From Oscillibacter ruminantium GH1 (lineage in GTDB: Bacteria; Bacillota; Clostridia; Oscillospirales; Oscillospiraceae), in the NCBI RefSeq assembly GCF_000307265.1, contig NZ_DF158897.1:295730-359729 (forward strand): DNA of 64,000 nt, given 5' to 3'. The notes under the pieces are model-generated. The model searched no databases. It had not been told where the DNA came from and saw only the letters and a list, made by a program, of their open reading frames with translations. The first letter of the stretch is position 1, and each line of letters starts with the position of its first letter. The position numbers were made by a program, and so were the translations under genes. Of this stretch, positions 32,524 to 41,161 are shown in pieces.

Positions 32524-33719
32524 GGTGTTGCCTCCGCTTCTGAAATGTAGTTGATGTATGGGATCTGCAGCCATGCCGTCCAGCTCCGTTCCGAGAGCTG
32601 CGTTTTGACCACACCGTACTTGGTACCCATTGCTTCGATGACCTCGCCGTTCCCGATGTAAACGCCGATATGGCCGCTGTGCCATACGGCGAGGCCCGGC
32701 GTATCCGGCATGGTGGACATATCTCCCTTGACTGTGGCGTTGTTGTACATTCCGTCCGCGCCAACATCCGGCATCCCGTTGATGCCATAGCTGATGCTCA
32801 TGGTGGACGTGTCCAGCCATCCATAGCCCTTGATGAGTCCCACGCAGTCGGTTGTCCTGCGTCCCAGCCAGTTCTGCCGGATGAAATCCTCATAGTTGCC
32901 CACGCCGTCAGGATACTGTGCCAGTTTGGACGCGAAGAGCGAATCCGTAAGGACGGAACCATAGGTGCCCCAGACGTAGCCCCAGCCATTTTCCCATGCG
33001 TTCTCCGCATAGGTCACGAGGTCGAGATTGTTTTTCGTAGTGGGATCGGCGAAGGCGGAGACGTCCAGTTCGATGCTCACGCCGTCGCCTCGGGTATACC
33101 CACCGGAGAATGTATCTCCGCCGCTGTGCGTCCGGGAGTATACCTCATCCGCGTTCTTCCGCACCGCGTCGGTAATCTCTACGCCCATATTGGAATGGAT
33201 GTTGGCGTATGCCGTTTCCAGCGAGACTGGCACGGCGACAGTATAGGTTTCCGAATGTTTCGTACCGTTATCATCGGTCCAGGTGCGGGTGCGTTCCTCA
33301 TAGCTCACGAAGCAGTCCACGAACTGCTCAATACCAACGGCGCCGGGGTTTTCCTCGCCGAAATACAGAGAATAGAAAACGGCCTTGACCCGATTGGAGT
33401 CAAGGCCGCTTCCGCCTTCCGCCATGGCGTTGACTGACGCCACATTGCTGTCCACGATGGCGAGGCTGTTTTGCATATCCGTGATGTGCTGCCGGTATGT
33501 TTCCGGAACGGAGCCTGCGATCATGCCGCCGTAGTAGCAGAGGTCGAGCGCCGCCGCGTTATGATCCGCGCCGCCCGACATAAAGCTGCACACAACGACC
33601 AACAGGAGAATAAGCGGCGAGAGGATGGCGGCGATGATCCAGCCCACGGTTTTGCGGAGCTTTTTGCTGGTGAGGACGCTGGCTGCGATTTTCGCCGCCG
33701 CTGCCGCAGAGAGCGCCAT
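32520..33719 (-). CDS. NlpC/P60-type peptidoglycan hydrolase of the conjugation machinery
   Basis: 399 residues; its ATG (33719) overlaps the virB4 stop by one base. An N-terminal membrane helix (TVGWIIAAILSPLILLLVVV) is followed by a helical lysozyme-like spacer region. The C-terminal domain has the catalytic Cys in RRTTDCVGLIKGYGW and His in HSGHIGVYIGNGEVIEAMG. It should open the cell wall locally for the transfer channel, as the equivalent Tn916 family proteins do. Confidence 0.85.
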   Translation of the reverse strand: MALSAAAAAKIAASVLTSKKLRKTVGWIIAAILSPLILLLVVVCSFMSGGADHNAAALDLCYYGGMIAGSVPETYRQHITDMQNSLAIVDSNVASVNAMAEGGSGLDSNRVKAVFYSLYFGEENPGAVGIEQFVDCFVSYEERTRTWTDDNGTKHSETYTVAVPVSLETAYANIHSNMGVEITDAVRKNADEVYSRTHSGGDTFSGGYTRGDGVSIELDVSAFADPTTKNNLDLVTYAENAWENGWGYVWGTYGSVLTDSLFASKLAQYPDGVGNYEDFIRQNWLGRRTTDCVGLIKGYGWLDTSTMSISYGINGMPDVGADGMYNNATVKGDMSTMPDTPGLAVWHSGHIGVYIGNGEVIEAMGTKYGVVKTQLSERSWTAWLQIPYINYISEAEATP

Positions 33720-35548
33720 CAGCGACCACCTGCCTTGCCGAACAGTTTTTCCTTATACGCCGGGGCGTGAACCACGAGGTTGTACCGCTCGTTGCCGCAT
33801 TTGTAGAGGCAGACGCCCCGCTGGGGAAAGCGGATGAGATTGTACTCGGATTCTTCGAGCTGGAGCGTATCCATATAAAACTTCTTGTCGATGTTGCCGG
33901 CGTTGAACAGGAAGGCGTGGGTCGGGATGCTGAACAGCGGCTTTGTCAGCTCGGCTATGCCGGGGATGGCGAAGTCCTCGAGGTTCTGGCTGGCGAGAAT
34001 GACGCTGGATTCTTTTTTGCGAACACGCTTCATGAAATTACGGATGTACTCGATTGCGGTCAGGTTTGTCAGGAACAGGTACAGCTCGTCGATGCTGGCA
34101 GCGGTGTTGCCCTCGGTCAGCAGCTTATCCGACATGAAGGACAGCACGTTGAACAGCAGGGCGTTCTTCACATTTTTACTGGCCTGCAGAAGTCCCTTTA
34201 CGCCGAACACCACGAAACGGCTGGATGTCACATTGGTATGACCGTTGAAAAACTGGCTCTCCGCGCCCTGACACATGGAGTGGAGCCCCAGCAGGATGTC
34301 CTGAAGCAATTCCGCTGTGTAGAGCTGGAACTTCTGCGCGTCGTAGGTTTTGTATTCCGCCTCGATCAGCTCATAGAGATCGGAGAGGATGGGATAGTCC
34401 TCCGGCGTCAGCTTTGAGAAGTCGGTTCGATCGCTGATGCCCCATTTTTCATACACTTTTCCCAACATCAGTTCGATCACATCAATATGCTTATCATCAA
34501 AATCTTTGTAGCACCTGAAAAAATCTTTGAGGAAGGAAATGTGCTGCGAGAGCTTGGTAGTCTGCCGGAAGGTCTGCGGCGCATCCTTGTCGTCCGCGCC
34601 GCTGCCGTCGTCCCATGTCTTTGGCTCCAGCGGGTTGATCATGTACTGTCCGCTCATGAGATCGACAAAGCACCCGCCAAGATTTTCCACGAGGTCGACG
34701 TATTCATGCTCCGGGTCCAGGCACAGGACATTCTTGCCGCTTTCCAGGATGTTGCACAGGAGCAGCTTCAAGAGATAGCTCTTGCCCTGGCCGCTGTTGC
34801 CGAGAATGAGGCAACAGGGATTGGTCTTATCGTCGTCGCGCTTGTCAAGGTCGACGAGGATATTACTGCCAAACTTATCGCGCCCGATGTAGAAGCCATG
34901 GGCGTCGGTCTTGCCGGAGTAGTTGAAGGGATAGAGGTTGGCGACCGAGCTGGCGGGCAGCACGCGCTCGAACTGAGCCCCGAACACGTTCCATCCACTG
35001 GGGCCGACGCAGAGGAAGCCCTGCTGCTGACGGAGCAGGAGCCTGTCCACATTGAGCTTGCTCCGTACCAGTTCCGTCAGCACGTCGGTCTGGAGCAGCT
35101 TCAGTTCATCATACTCGTGGGCAATGAGTTCGATATACACCGCGCAGTGGAGTAGCGGCTCGCGGTTGCGGTGCATGGCAGATACCAGCGCGGTCACGTC
35201 CTGCAGATTGCTTTCCGCGGTGACCGTCTGCTGGAGGTCGTTGGTATTGGAGCCTGCCATGCGGTTTTTGTTGGCCGCGTTGTGGATGATCGTTTTTTCC
35301 TCACTCGGCGTGACCATCCGGGTGTAGATGCGGAGCGTCACCCCGTCCTTTTCGCCCAGATGCCGCAGGATCGCCTGCTCGTCCGTAGTGGTGGGATATT
35401 CCCGCAGCGCCCATACGCACCGATAGGTGTTGCCGCAGAGGAAGTGATCCACATTGAATTTGATGATGCCCGGCGAGATCATGTCGAGGAACTCCTTGAT
35501 CTGTGTTTCCTGCGCCGGGGCCGCGCTTTTTTTACTGTGTTTACCCAA
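33719..35548 (-). CDS. virB4: VirB4-type conjugation ATPase
   Basis: 609 residues from TTG 35548. This start is decided by AGGAGG eight bases upstream, and it removes a 71-nt overlap with the preceding gene that an upstream start would create. Walker A is LILGNSGQGKSYLLKLLL and the later strand YLFLTNLTAIEY precedes VILASQNLEDFAIPG, typical of VirB4/TraE. It powers assembly of the type IV secretion channel. Directly followed by the cell-wall hydrolase gene. Confidence 0.92.
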   Translation of the reverse strand: MGKHSKKSAAPAQETQIKEFLDMISPGIIKFNVDHFLCGNTYRCVWALREYPTTTDEQAILRHLGEKDGVTLRIYTRMVTPSEEKTIIHNAANKNRMAGSNTNDLQQTVTAESNLQDVTALVSAMHRNREPLLHCAVYIELIAHEYDELKLLQTDVLTELVRSKLNVDRLLLRQQQGFLCVGPSGWNVFGAQFERVLPASSVANLYPFNYSGKTDAHGFYIGRDKFGSNILVDLDKRDDDKTNPCCLILGNSGQGKSYLLKLLLCNILESGKNVLCLDPEHEYVDLVENLGGCFVDLMSGQYMINPLEPKTWDDGSGADDKDAPQTFRQTTKLSQHISFLKDFFRCYKDFDDKHIDVIELMLGKVYEKWGISDRTDFSKLTPEDYPILSDLYELIEAEYKTYDAQKFQLYTAELLQDILLGLHSMCQGAESQFFNGHTNVTSSRFVVFGVKGLLQASKNVKNALLFNVLSFMSDKLLTEGNTAASIDELYLFLTNLTAIEYIRNFMKRVRKKESSVILASQNLEDFAIPGIAELTKPLFSIPTHAFLFNAGNIDKKFYMDTLQLEESEYNLIRFPQRGVCLYKCGNERYNLVVHAPAYKEKLFGKAGGR

Positions 35549-35567
35549 TTGGGTTACCTCCTGATCC

Positions 35568-36155
35568 TTATTCGCCGAGGATGATCCAGCGATCTCCGTC
35601 GTTGTCCTCGTATTTTTCTGTCGTGACATTCTGCTCATAGTAAACGCCGAGGAGCCGTTTGATGTCCACGCTCTCGCACAGACGCACGGTGAATCCCTGA
35701 TCTTTGAGAGATTTTTCTATCGTCGTCAGGTGAGCGCGCGCATCCGTTTCCTCTTCTCTTTTCAGGCGCACGATGATAAGAAACTCACGGGCGGTTGCCA
35801 TCTGCAGCTGGAGGCGGTCGAGACTGACTGCCTCCAGCTCCAGCAGCTTCCGCACAGCGGGCAGGTTCTCCGCGTTCGTCCGCGCTTTCAGGAAGCTCTT
35901 GTTTTCCTCAAAGTTCTCCCGGCTGTTGATGCAGAGCATCTCCACCTCCGTCTGGCCTTTGAGGACGGTCATCAGAGCGTAGATCCGCGCTGCCACACTG
36001 GCGTCGGACAGAACGCTAATGTTAGTCGGCTTGATCGAAAAAAAGACCAGCTCTCCATGGCTGGTCAGAAGGCTGTATTCGGAGATCCCGTCGATGCCGA
36101 TGAGCTGGCGTGTGGACTGCCGCTCACGCTCGGCGTTCTTCTTTTTTCTGCTCAC
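35568..36155 (-). CDS. Conserved conjugation protein upstream of VirB4
   Basis: 195 residues from ATG 36155. The N-terminus is basic (SRKKKNAERERQSTRQLIGI); then LVFFSIKPTNISVLSDA and FLIIVRLKREEE give an alternating alpha-beta fold like the N-terminal region of VirB4 proteins. It overlaps the end of the PrgI-like gene by 4 nt. Equivalent genes sit before virB4 in related elements. Exact role unknown; it may be a split VirB4 N-domain or channel accessory. Confidence 0.7.
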   Translation of the reverse strand: MSRKKKNAERERQSTRQLIGIDGISEYSLLTSHGELVFFSIKPTNISVLSDASVAARIYALMTVLKGQTEVEMLCINSRENFEENKSFLKARTNAENLPAVRKLLELEAVSLDRLQLQMATAREFLIIVRLKREEETDARAHLTTIEKSLKDQGFTVRLCESVDIKRLLGVYYEQNVTTEKYEDNDGDRWIILGE

Positions 36156-36415
36156 GTTTTTATCCTCCAGTAGTAGATCTGCTGCTTCCCGAAAAAGAAA
36201 GCGAAGGCGTTCACGATAAAATCGCGGATGCTGGTCTCGTCAAAGCGAATGGTGAGAAAAGCATATACCGCCGTTGCCACAACGGGAAGGAAAAAGCGGA
36301 GTTGGGCCAGCGCAAAGACAGAAAGCAGAAGCCCCACGCCGATGATGCCCACATCCCGCAGTTCCCACAGGAACAGCGTTGCCTTGGCCTTCAGGTTGTC
36401 AGGGTATAGATACAA
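36152..36415 (-). CDS. PrgI/VirB3-like membrane protein
   Basis: 87 residues from TTG 36415, chosen for the GGAGG seven bases upstream. The pattern is short soluble head (YLYPDNLKAKATLFLW), two membrane helices (VGIIGVGLLLSVFALAQL and LRFFLPVVATAVYAFLTI), then a tail ending IYYWRIKT. This matches the PrgI-like inner-membrane component that precedes virB4 in Firmicutes conjugative elements. Confidence 0.75.
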   Translation of the reverse strand: MYLYPDNLKAKATLFLWELRDVGIIGVGLLLSVFALAQLRFFLPVVATAVYAFLTIRFDETSIRDFIVNAFAFFFGKQQIYYWRIKT

Positions 36416-36475
36416 ATATTTCACCTCCAAAAGTTTTGGGGCCGCCTCCCGGCAGCCCCGCGCGGTCATTCTTGA

Positions 36476-36787
36476 TTATGCGATGTTCGCGTCGTCCAGC
36501 GCTTTTTGGATCAGTCCCAGCACGAACTCCCGCTGGCTTATCTTCTTTCCGGTACGCTCCGACTCGCTGTCGAGGTAACGCTTGATCCGCTGGAACAGTT
36601 CCTCCTGGATCTGAAACGCCATGGTTCTGGTGCCTTCCATTTTTCGACCTTCTTTCTGACTGTAGTATTCGGTGATAAGTGCGGTGACGTATTGGCTGAG
36701 CGTCTGGCCCGACTGCTCCTGTTCTGTCCGCACTCTGGCGTGCAGGGACTCGGGGATCTGAGCGCAGAGATTTTTTGTCGCTTCCAT
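36476..36787 (-). CDS. Small DNA-binding-like element protein
   Basis: 103 residues from ATG 36787 with AAAGGAG upstream. It contains two copies of a strand-helix-helix motif: LCAQIPESLHARVRTEQEQS and, after GRKMEGTRT, MAFQIQEELFQRIKRYLDSE. This looks like a tandem ribbon-helix-helix protein. It is the first gene of the transfer operon behind the shared TAGCTA-type promoter, so a regulatory role is likely. Confidence 0.7.
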   Translation of the reverse strand: MEATKNLCAQIPESLHARVRTEQEQSGQTLSQYVTALITEYYSQKEGRKMEGTRTMAFQIQEELFQRIKRYLDSESERTGKKISQREFVLGLIQKALDDANIA

Positions 36788-36818
36788 GGTGACAGCTCCT
36801 TTCCTGATTTGCAAGCCA

Positions 36819-36847
36819 AGTATAGCGGGAGCGCGGCGCAATAGCTA
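36819..36847 (-). promoter_or_regulatory. Element promoter with TAGCTA -35 box
   Basis: On the minus strand TAGCTA (36842-36847), exactly 17 bp, TATACT (36819-36824). The -35 is unlike TTGACA but identical in sequence and spacing to the promoter at 48813-48841. Confidence 0.55.
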
Positions 36848-36887
36848 TGACCAGAACCAACGAAGAATATGGGCTAAGTGAAGCATA

Positions 36888-37295
36888 TTACCCACTGCCC
36901 GCCGCTCTCAGTACGGCGGCGATGCCGCGCAGGACGAAGGTCACGCATGGGATTGCCACGCTGTTGCCCAGCGCCTTGTAACGGGCGCTGTCTGACGCAC
37001 CTGGGATCTCCGTCCAGCCGTCCGGGAAACCCTGGAGTCGTTCACACTCCAGAGGAGTCAGGCGGCGGATGAGCTGCCGCTGTTCGGTATCCGGCTGGCA
37101 GATGAGATCGGTGGCGTCCTTGTGCTGGCGCGCGCTTTCCGTGCTGGCGACGTCCTGCTCCACGAACTGATCCACGCGCTGCCGGTTGAAGACTGCGTGA
37201 TGGTCTAATCCCGAAGATTGAGTTATCCCGATGCTGTCAGGTAAGGGTAGGGCTATTTGTTGAGAATCAAGTATTTTCTCTTCCGTTGTCATCAT
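36888..37295 (-). pseudogene. Truncated DNA (cytosine-5) methyltransferase, C-terminal remnant
   Basis: The last 65 residues, LIRRLTPLECERLQGFPDGW and then YKALGNSVAIPCVTFVLRGI, are motifs IX-X of a C5-cytosine methyltransferase as found on related elements. The SAM site and the PCQ catalytic loop are absent. About 30 foreign residues (MTTEEKILDSQQIALPLPDS...) with their own start (ATG 37295 or 37292, GGAGG upstream) are joined near DHHAVFNRQR. So a short fusion may be translated, but it cannot methylate. The break coincides with the left edge of the stress-gene cargo block. Confidence 0.75.
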
Positions 37296-37316
37296 AAAAC
37301 CTCCAGATAATAGATT

Positions 37317-37356
37317 AAAAGCGGACTGACAGTTCAATTCTGCCAGGACCGCTTTT
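37317..37356. terminator. Terminator after the hcp-HD gene block
   Basis: An 8-bp stem AAAAGCGG/CCGCTTTT with an inner CTGACAG/CTGCCAG pairing and T runs on both sides (six T on the plus strand, four on the minus). It lies 35 nt after the HD gene stop and inside the leader of the methyltransferase remnant. Confidence 0.6.
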
Positions 37357-37391
37357 TTCGTATTCATACTAATTGTTGATTTAATTTTCCT

Positions 37392-37880
37392 TTAGGCATA
37401 TATTGCGTTTAGAATGGCTTTCCCACTCATTGTTTTAAACATTTTACTCCCGATACTGTGAACGGAGTCATTCGACATATTATCTTCATAAGCATTAACA
37501 AGAAAGTCCGCCTCAACCAGTATTTGATAATCGATTCCCTGAATGTCGGTATAGGTATGATGATGCGCGATAAGCCAGTATACGCGGTCAATAACACCTG
37601 ATTCGATGCCTACCCCCTCCAGAAGCTTTTTTGCTTCAGGCGGACCTTCAATCTGCTGATAGTTCCCAGCGGAGCTGTTGTACTTTTTCTCACTGTTTTT
37701 AATCCCAATGTCATGAGTAAGCGCCGCGATTTCAATAATCTCCTGCGTGCTTTCGTCTAATCCTTCCATCTCTCCGATTGCCTTGGCAAAACCGAATACC
37801 TTCAGAAAATGGTTGATTCGCCGAACATCCCCGGCGTAATACGCGATCATAGCATTTATTACTTGCCCAATATGGTTCAT
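37392..37880 (-). CDS. HD-domain phosphohydrolase
   Basis: 162 residues from ATG 37880. Metal ligands are visible: H in RRINHFLKVFGFAK, HD in ALTHDIGIKN, HHH in LIAHHHTYTD and D in LVEADFLVNA. HD proteins of this size hydrolyse nucleotides or phosphate esters; the substrate here is unknown. It is the last gene of the hcp block, separated from the ferredoxin by a hairpin. Confidence 0.8.
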   Translation of the reverse strand: MNHIGQVINAMIAYYAGDVRRINHFLKVFGFAKAIGEMEGLDESTQEIIEIAALTHDIGIKNSEKKYNSSAGNYQQIEGPPEAKKLLEGVGIESGVIDRVYWLIAHHHTYTDIQGIDYQILVEADFLVNAYEDNMSNDSVHSIGSKMFKTMSGKAILNAIYA

Positions 37881-37917
37881 TTTACACCCCTTGCCCTCTG
37901 AGAGTTCCAGTTAAAGT

Positions 37918-37951
37918 GCCCTTCTGAACGGCCAAAACCTTTCAGAAGGGC
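37918..37951. terminator. Hairpin between ferredoxin and HD genes
   Basis: 11-bp perfect stem GCCCTTCTGAA/TTCAGAAGGGC with a 12-nt loop. No long T run follows, so it may be a partial terminator or an mRNA-stabilising end. Confidence 0.45.
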
Positions 37952-37962
37952 GCTGATTCTGG

Positions 37963-38151
37963 CTATTCTACTGTGATAACAGAGACGGGACAGTTATCAC
38001 GCGCTTTTGCTGCCGAGTCTTCCGCAGATTCAGGAATAGGGTCCGCGCAAACCTCCGCGTGCCCGTCATCAGCCATCCGAAATACCTCCGGACAGGTTGA
38101 TGCACATAGCCCGCAGGAAATACAGCCTTCTCTGTCGATCGTCGCTTTCAT
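37963..38151 (-). CDS. [4Fe-4S] ferredoxin
   Basis: 62 residues. CISCGLCASTCPEVF supplies three cluster cysteines (plus one extra), and DNCPVSVI near the C-terminus the last one, so a single [4Fe-4S] cluster is expected, as in the Thermotoga-type monocluster ferredoxins. It directly follows hcp by 21 nt and is probably the electron donor for Hcp. Confidence 0.9.
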   Translation of the reverse strand: MKATIDREGCISCGLCASTCPEVFRMADDGHAEVCADPIPESAEDSAAKARDNCPVSVITVE

Positions 38152-38172
38152 ATGCTGATATTCCTTTCTCTA

Positions 38173-39804
38173 TCAGGCGTTCATGAACAGTTTGATGTCA
38201 TCATCAACTGTTCCGACACCCGCGATACCAAATTTTTCAACCAATACCTTGGCCACATTGGGAGACAGGAAACCCGGCAGCGTGGGGCCGAGGTGGATGT
38301 TCTTCACGCCCAGGTACAGCAGAGCCAAGAGAACGATAACGGCCTTTTGTTCGTACCAGGCGATATTGAAGGCAATCGGCAGTTTATTGATGTCATCGAG
38401 TCCAAACACCTCTTTTAACTTCAGCGCAATCACCGCCAGAGAATAAGAATCGTTGCACTGTCCGGCGTCGAGAACTCTCGGAATACCGCCGATATCGCCC
38501 AGCTTCAGCTTATTATAACGGTATTTCGCGCAGCCCGCCGTAAGAATCACCGTGTCCTTCGGGAGCTTCTCGGCAAACTCGGTGTAGTATTCTCTGGACT
38601 TCATGCGTCCGTCACAACCTGCCATGACAAAGAACTTTTTGATCGCGCCGGATTTGACGGCATCGACGACCTTGTCGGCCAGAGCCATTACTTGATTGTG
38701 TGCAAAGCCGCCGACGATGCTTCCAGTTTCGATCTCATCTGGCGCGGGAAGGGTCTTGGCAAGCGCGATGATTTCTGAAAAATCCTTTTTCCCGTTCTCG
38801 TCGGCTTCGATGTGCTTGCAGCCGGGATAGCCCGTGGAACCCGTGGTATAGATTCTGCCCCGGACCTCTTCGCTTCTTGGCGGGACGATGCAGTTAGTGG
38901 TAAAGAGAATGGGGCCACGGAAGGATACAAATTCATCGAGCTGCTTCCACCAGGCGTTGCCGTAGTTGCCCGCGAAATTATCGTATTTTTTGAAAGCCGG
39001 GTAATAATGGGCGGGCAGCATCTCGCTGTGGGTATATACATCCACGCCGGTGCCTTTGGTTTGCTCCAAAAGCTGTTCCAGATCGGTCAGGTCGTGGCCG
39101 GAAATCAGGATCGCGGGATTTTTTCTGACGCCGATATTGACCTCGGTGATTTCAGGATTGCCGAACCGTGATGTGTTGGCCTCATCCAGTAGCGCCATAA
39201 CTTTGACGCCGTATTCTCCGGTCTTCAGCGTCAGTGCCACCAGATCATCGGCGGAGAGGGAATCGTCCAGCGTTGCCGCCAGCGCCTCATAGATGAAGGC
39301 GTTGATTGCCGAATCTTCTTTTCCGATGTTTTTCGCGTGCTCGGCGTAGGCCGCCATGCCCTTAAGACCGTATGTGATCATCTCGCGGAGAGACCGCACG
39401 TCCTCGTTTGCGGTTGACAGCACACCGACGGTAGTGGCTTTTTCCAGCATAGACGCTCTGGAGCTCACCATGAAGGTCGCCGCATCGTGTAAACCCGCAG
39501 AAGCATTAGAATTTCTGAGTTCGTCTCTTACGGCGATCATTTTCATGATCTGCTTTTCAATAGAGCCGTCGTCAAAATTCGCGTTGGTGATGGTCATAAA
39601 CAGGCTGCTGAGCACCTCATAATTTGTTTCGCCAAGGGTTTTGACGTCCAGCTTTCTTTTGACTACAATTTCTGAAATGCCCTTGAGGGTGTAAATCAGA
39701 AGATCCTGAAGCTTTGCTACTTCTTCGGTTTTTCCGCAGACGCCGCGCACCGCGCAGCCCTTTCCTCCGGCGGTTTCCTGACATTGATAACAAAACATAC
39801 TCAT
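38173..39804 (-). CDS. hcp: Hydroxylamine reductase / hybrid cluster protein
   Basis: 543 residues. The N-terminal cluster motif is C5-x2-C8-x8-C17-x5-C23 ([13 protein letters not shown]...GVCGK), the strict-anaerobe (class I) form. Later motifs such as [29 protein letters not shown] and [20 protein letters not shown] hold the ligands of the hybrid Fe-S-O cluster. Hcp reduces NO and hydroxylamine and also serves in protein S-nitrosylation chemistry. It sits with rubredoxin and ferredoxin as likely redox partners and two Crp/Fnr regulators. Confidence 0.96.
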   Translation of the reverse strand: MSMFCYQCQETAGGKGCAVRGVCGKTEEVAKLQDLLIYTLKGISEIVVKRKLDVKTLGETNYEVLSSLFMTITNANFDDGSIEKQIMKMIAVRDELRNSNASAGLHDAATFMVSSRASMLEKATTVGVLSTANEDVRSLREMITYGLKGMAAYAEHAKNIGKEDSAINAFIYEALAATLDDSLSADDLVALTLKTGEYGVKVMALLDEANTSRFGNPEITEVNIGVRKNPAILISGHDLTDLEQLLEQTKGTGVDVYTHSEMLPAHYYPAFKKYDNFAGNYGNAWWKQLDEFVSFRGPILFTTNCIVPPRSEEVRGRIYTTGSTGYPGCKHIEADENGKKDFSEIIALAKTLPAPDEIETGSIVGGFAHNQVMALADKVVDAVKSGAIKKFFVMAGCDGRMKSREYYTEFAEKLPKDTVILTAGCAKYRYNKLKLGDIGGIPRVLDAGQCNDSYSLAVIALKLKEVFGLDDINKLPIAFNIAWYEQKAVIVLLALLYLGVKNIHLGPTLPGFLSPNVAKVLVEKFGIAGVGTVDDDIKLFMNA

Positions 39805-39825
39805 TTTTGTTTCCTCCTTTAAAAT

Positions 39826-39990
39826 TTAGTCTTCAACAGGTTCAAATTCGTCCTTGCCGACAAAACAGATCGGGCACTGCCAATCATCGGGCAAATCTTC
39901 AAATACCGTGCCGGGCCCGATGCCGCTGTCGGGATCGCCAAGCGCTGGATCATAGATATACCCGCAGGGAATACACCTGTACTTTTTCAT
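39826..39990 (-). CDS. Rubredoxin
   Basis: A 54-residue protein from ATG 39990 with AAGGAGG upstream. [15 protein letters not shown] and [16 protein letters not shown] give the two CxxC knuckles that bind one iron, with the conserved aromatic core. Small one-electron carrier, 21 nt upstream of hcp in the same direction, and probably feeding Hcp or an oxygen/NO reductase. Confidence 0.95.
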   Translation of the reverse strand: MKKYRCIPCGYIYDPALGDPDSGIGPGTVFEDLPDDWQCPICFVGKDEFEPVED

Positions 39991-40011
39991 CCGGTTTCCT
40001 CCTTCGCTTTC

Positions 40012-40326
40012 TCAGCTTTTCGGAGCGGGCGCCTTTACGACAATCAGCTCCAGCGTTTCGTCATGCACATTTTTGACATTCATTTTAGTTTGAAACGGGA
40101 TTTTCAGCAGAGTTCCGGCCTCATACTCATGGATTTCCTGATCATCAAGTCCGATGGAGAGCCTTCCGCGAATGACGGTCATATACACGTTTGAATTGGA
40201 TAAGTGCTCCGGCAGTCCCTCGCCCTGGTTGAACACCATGTGGAGGTAATGCAGGTTTTCGTCAAATATGACTTTTTCTATCGCTTTTTCATTGGTTTTG
40301 GACAGCTTATACTCTTTTTCTATCAT
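40012..40326 (-). CDS. Cupin-domain protein
   Basis: 104 residues from ATG 40326. HYLHMVFNQGEGLPEHLSNS and later VIRGRLSIGLDDQEIHEYEAG show the two cupin motifs; His/Glu metal ligands (H in PEHLSN, E in IHEYEAG) are only partly kept. It lies within the hcp block between the 4Fe-4S gene and rubredoxin. Small cupins of this sort often occur with hcp in Clostridia; substrate unknown. Confidence 0.8.
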   Translation of the reverse strand: MIEKEYKLSKTNEKAIEKVIFDENLHYLHMVFNQGEGLPEHLSNSNVYMTVIRGRLSIGLDDQEIHEYEAGTLLKIPFQTKMNVKNVHDETLELIVVKAPAPKS

Positions 40327-40341
40327 TATGATACCCTCCTG

Positions 40342-41046
40342 TCAATCAAGAATTTTTCCGTCGGTTGAAATCGTCACTACCTGCCAGGGAATCATTTTGC
40401 CGCTGTTTTGAAGCGCCCGTTTTACCGCGTTTTCGATCCCGCCGCAGCAGGGAACTTCCATTCTGACTACCGTGACGCTTTTAATGTTGTTACTCCTAAT
40501 GATCTCCGTGAGTTTGTCGCTGTAATCCCCTTCGTCAAGCTTGGGACAGCCGATCAGGGTCACTTTGTTCCTGACAAACCTGTTGTGAAAATCGCCGTAA
40601 GCATAGGCCGTACAGTCGGCGGCCACCAGCAGATTGGCGTCCGCGAAATACGGAGCGTTGACCGGCGCAAGTTTGATTTGGACTGGCCACTGTGACAACT
40701 GGCTTTTATTTTCGCTGATATTGGGCTGGACGGCCTCACACTCATTTTCCCGATGGATTGCTTTAGACTGCGTCCCCGGGCAGCCGCAAGCCAGCGTTTC
40801 TCCCTGTTTGCTCAGCTTGCTTTTCTTCACGGCGGCTTCGTCGTATTCCTTCGCTTCGCGTTCCTCAAAGCTGATCGCGTCCGTCGGGCAGGCCGGCAGG
40901 CAGTCGCCGAGACCGTCGCAATAATCGTCGCGGAGGAGCTTGGCCTTTCCGTTTACCATGCCGATTGCCCCTTCGTGGCAGGCTTTTGCGCACAGACCGC
41001 AGCCATTACATTTTTCTTCATCAATTCTAATAATCTTTCGAATCAT
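40342..41046 (-). CDS. 4Fe-4S dicluster-type ferredoxin family protein
   Basis: 234 residues. CNGCGLCAKACHEG and CDGLGDCLPACPTDA form an N-terminal pair of ferredoxin motifs. CGCPG and CCGGIENAVKRAL follow in the C-terminal half, resembling the regulatory/redox subunit of NADH-linked ferredoxin oxidoreductases. First gene of the minus-strand stress operon, starting 116 nt from the divergent Crp/Fnr gene with a large dyad between them. Confidence 0.85.
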   Translation of the reverse strand: MIRKIIRIDEEKCNGCGLCAKACHEGAIGMVNGKAKLLRDDYCDGLGDCLPACPTDAISFEEREAKEYDEAAVKKSKLSKQGETLACGCPGTQSKAIHRENECEAVQPNISENKSQLSQWPVQIKLAPVNAPYFADANLLVAADCTAYAYGDFHNRFVRNKVTLIGCPKLDEGDYSDKLTEIIRSNNIKSVTVVRMEVPCCGGIENAVKRALQNSGKMIPWQVVTISTDGKILD

Positions 41047-41087
41047 GTTCCGTTCACCTCTTTTTCCGAGTGCGTTATTTCAGGTTA

Positions 41088-41149
41088 TTATTGACTTTCT
41101 GCCTTAAGTTTACTATTCTTAAGTCAATAAGTCCGTTGGATTTCCAACG
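41088..41149. promoter_or_regulatory. Divergent promoter region with dyad operators
   Basis: A 10-bp perfect inverted repeat TTATTGACTT (41088-41097) / AAGTCAATAA (41121-41130) with 23-bp spacing frames a pair of CTTAAG boxes (41103, 41118). The left arm supplies -35 TTGACT for the plus-strand regulator, and TATTCT at 41114 with a 17-bp spacer its -10. A second palindrome, CGTTGGA/TCCAACG (41134-41149), lies in the leader. Likely autoregulatory Crp/Fnr sites. Confidence 0.6.
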
Positions 41150-41161
41150 AAAGAGGATATT

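Noticed and set aside
32524..32820. N-terminal extension of the DUF3846 gene
   Set aside because: It reads through the NlpC/P60 gene in another frame; the real start is the ATG overlapping that gene's stop.
36888..37295. Functional cytosine methyltransferase
   Set aside because: Only motifs IX-X remain; SAM site and catalytic Cys motif are missing.
38152..38418. Plus-strand frames opposite hcp
   Set aside because: Antisense to a highly conserved enzyme with no independent signals.
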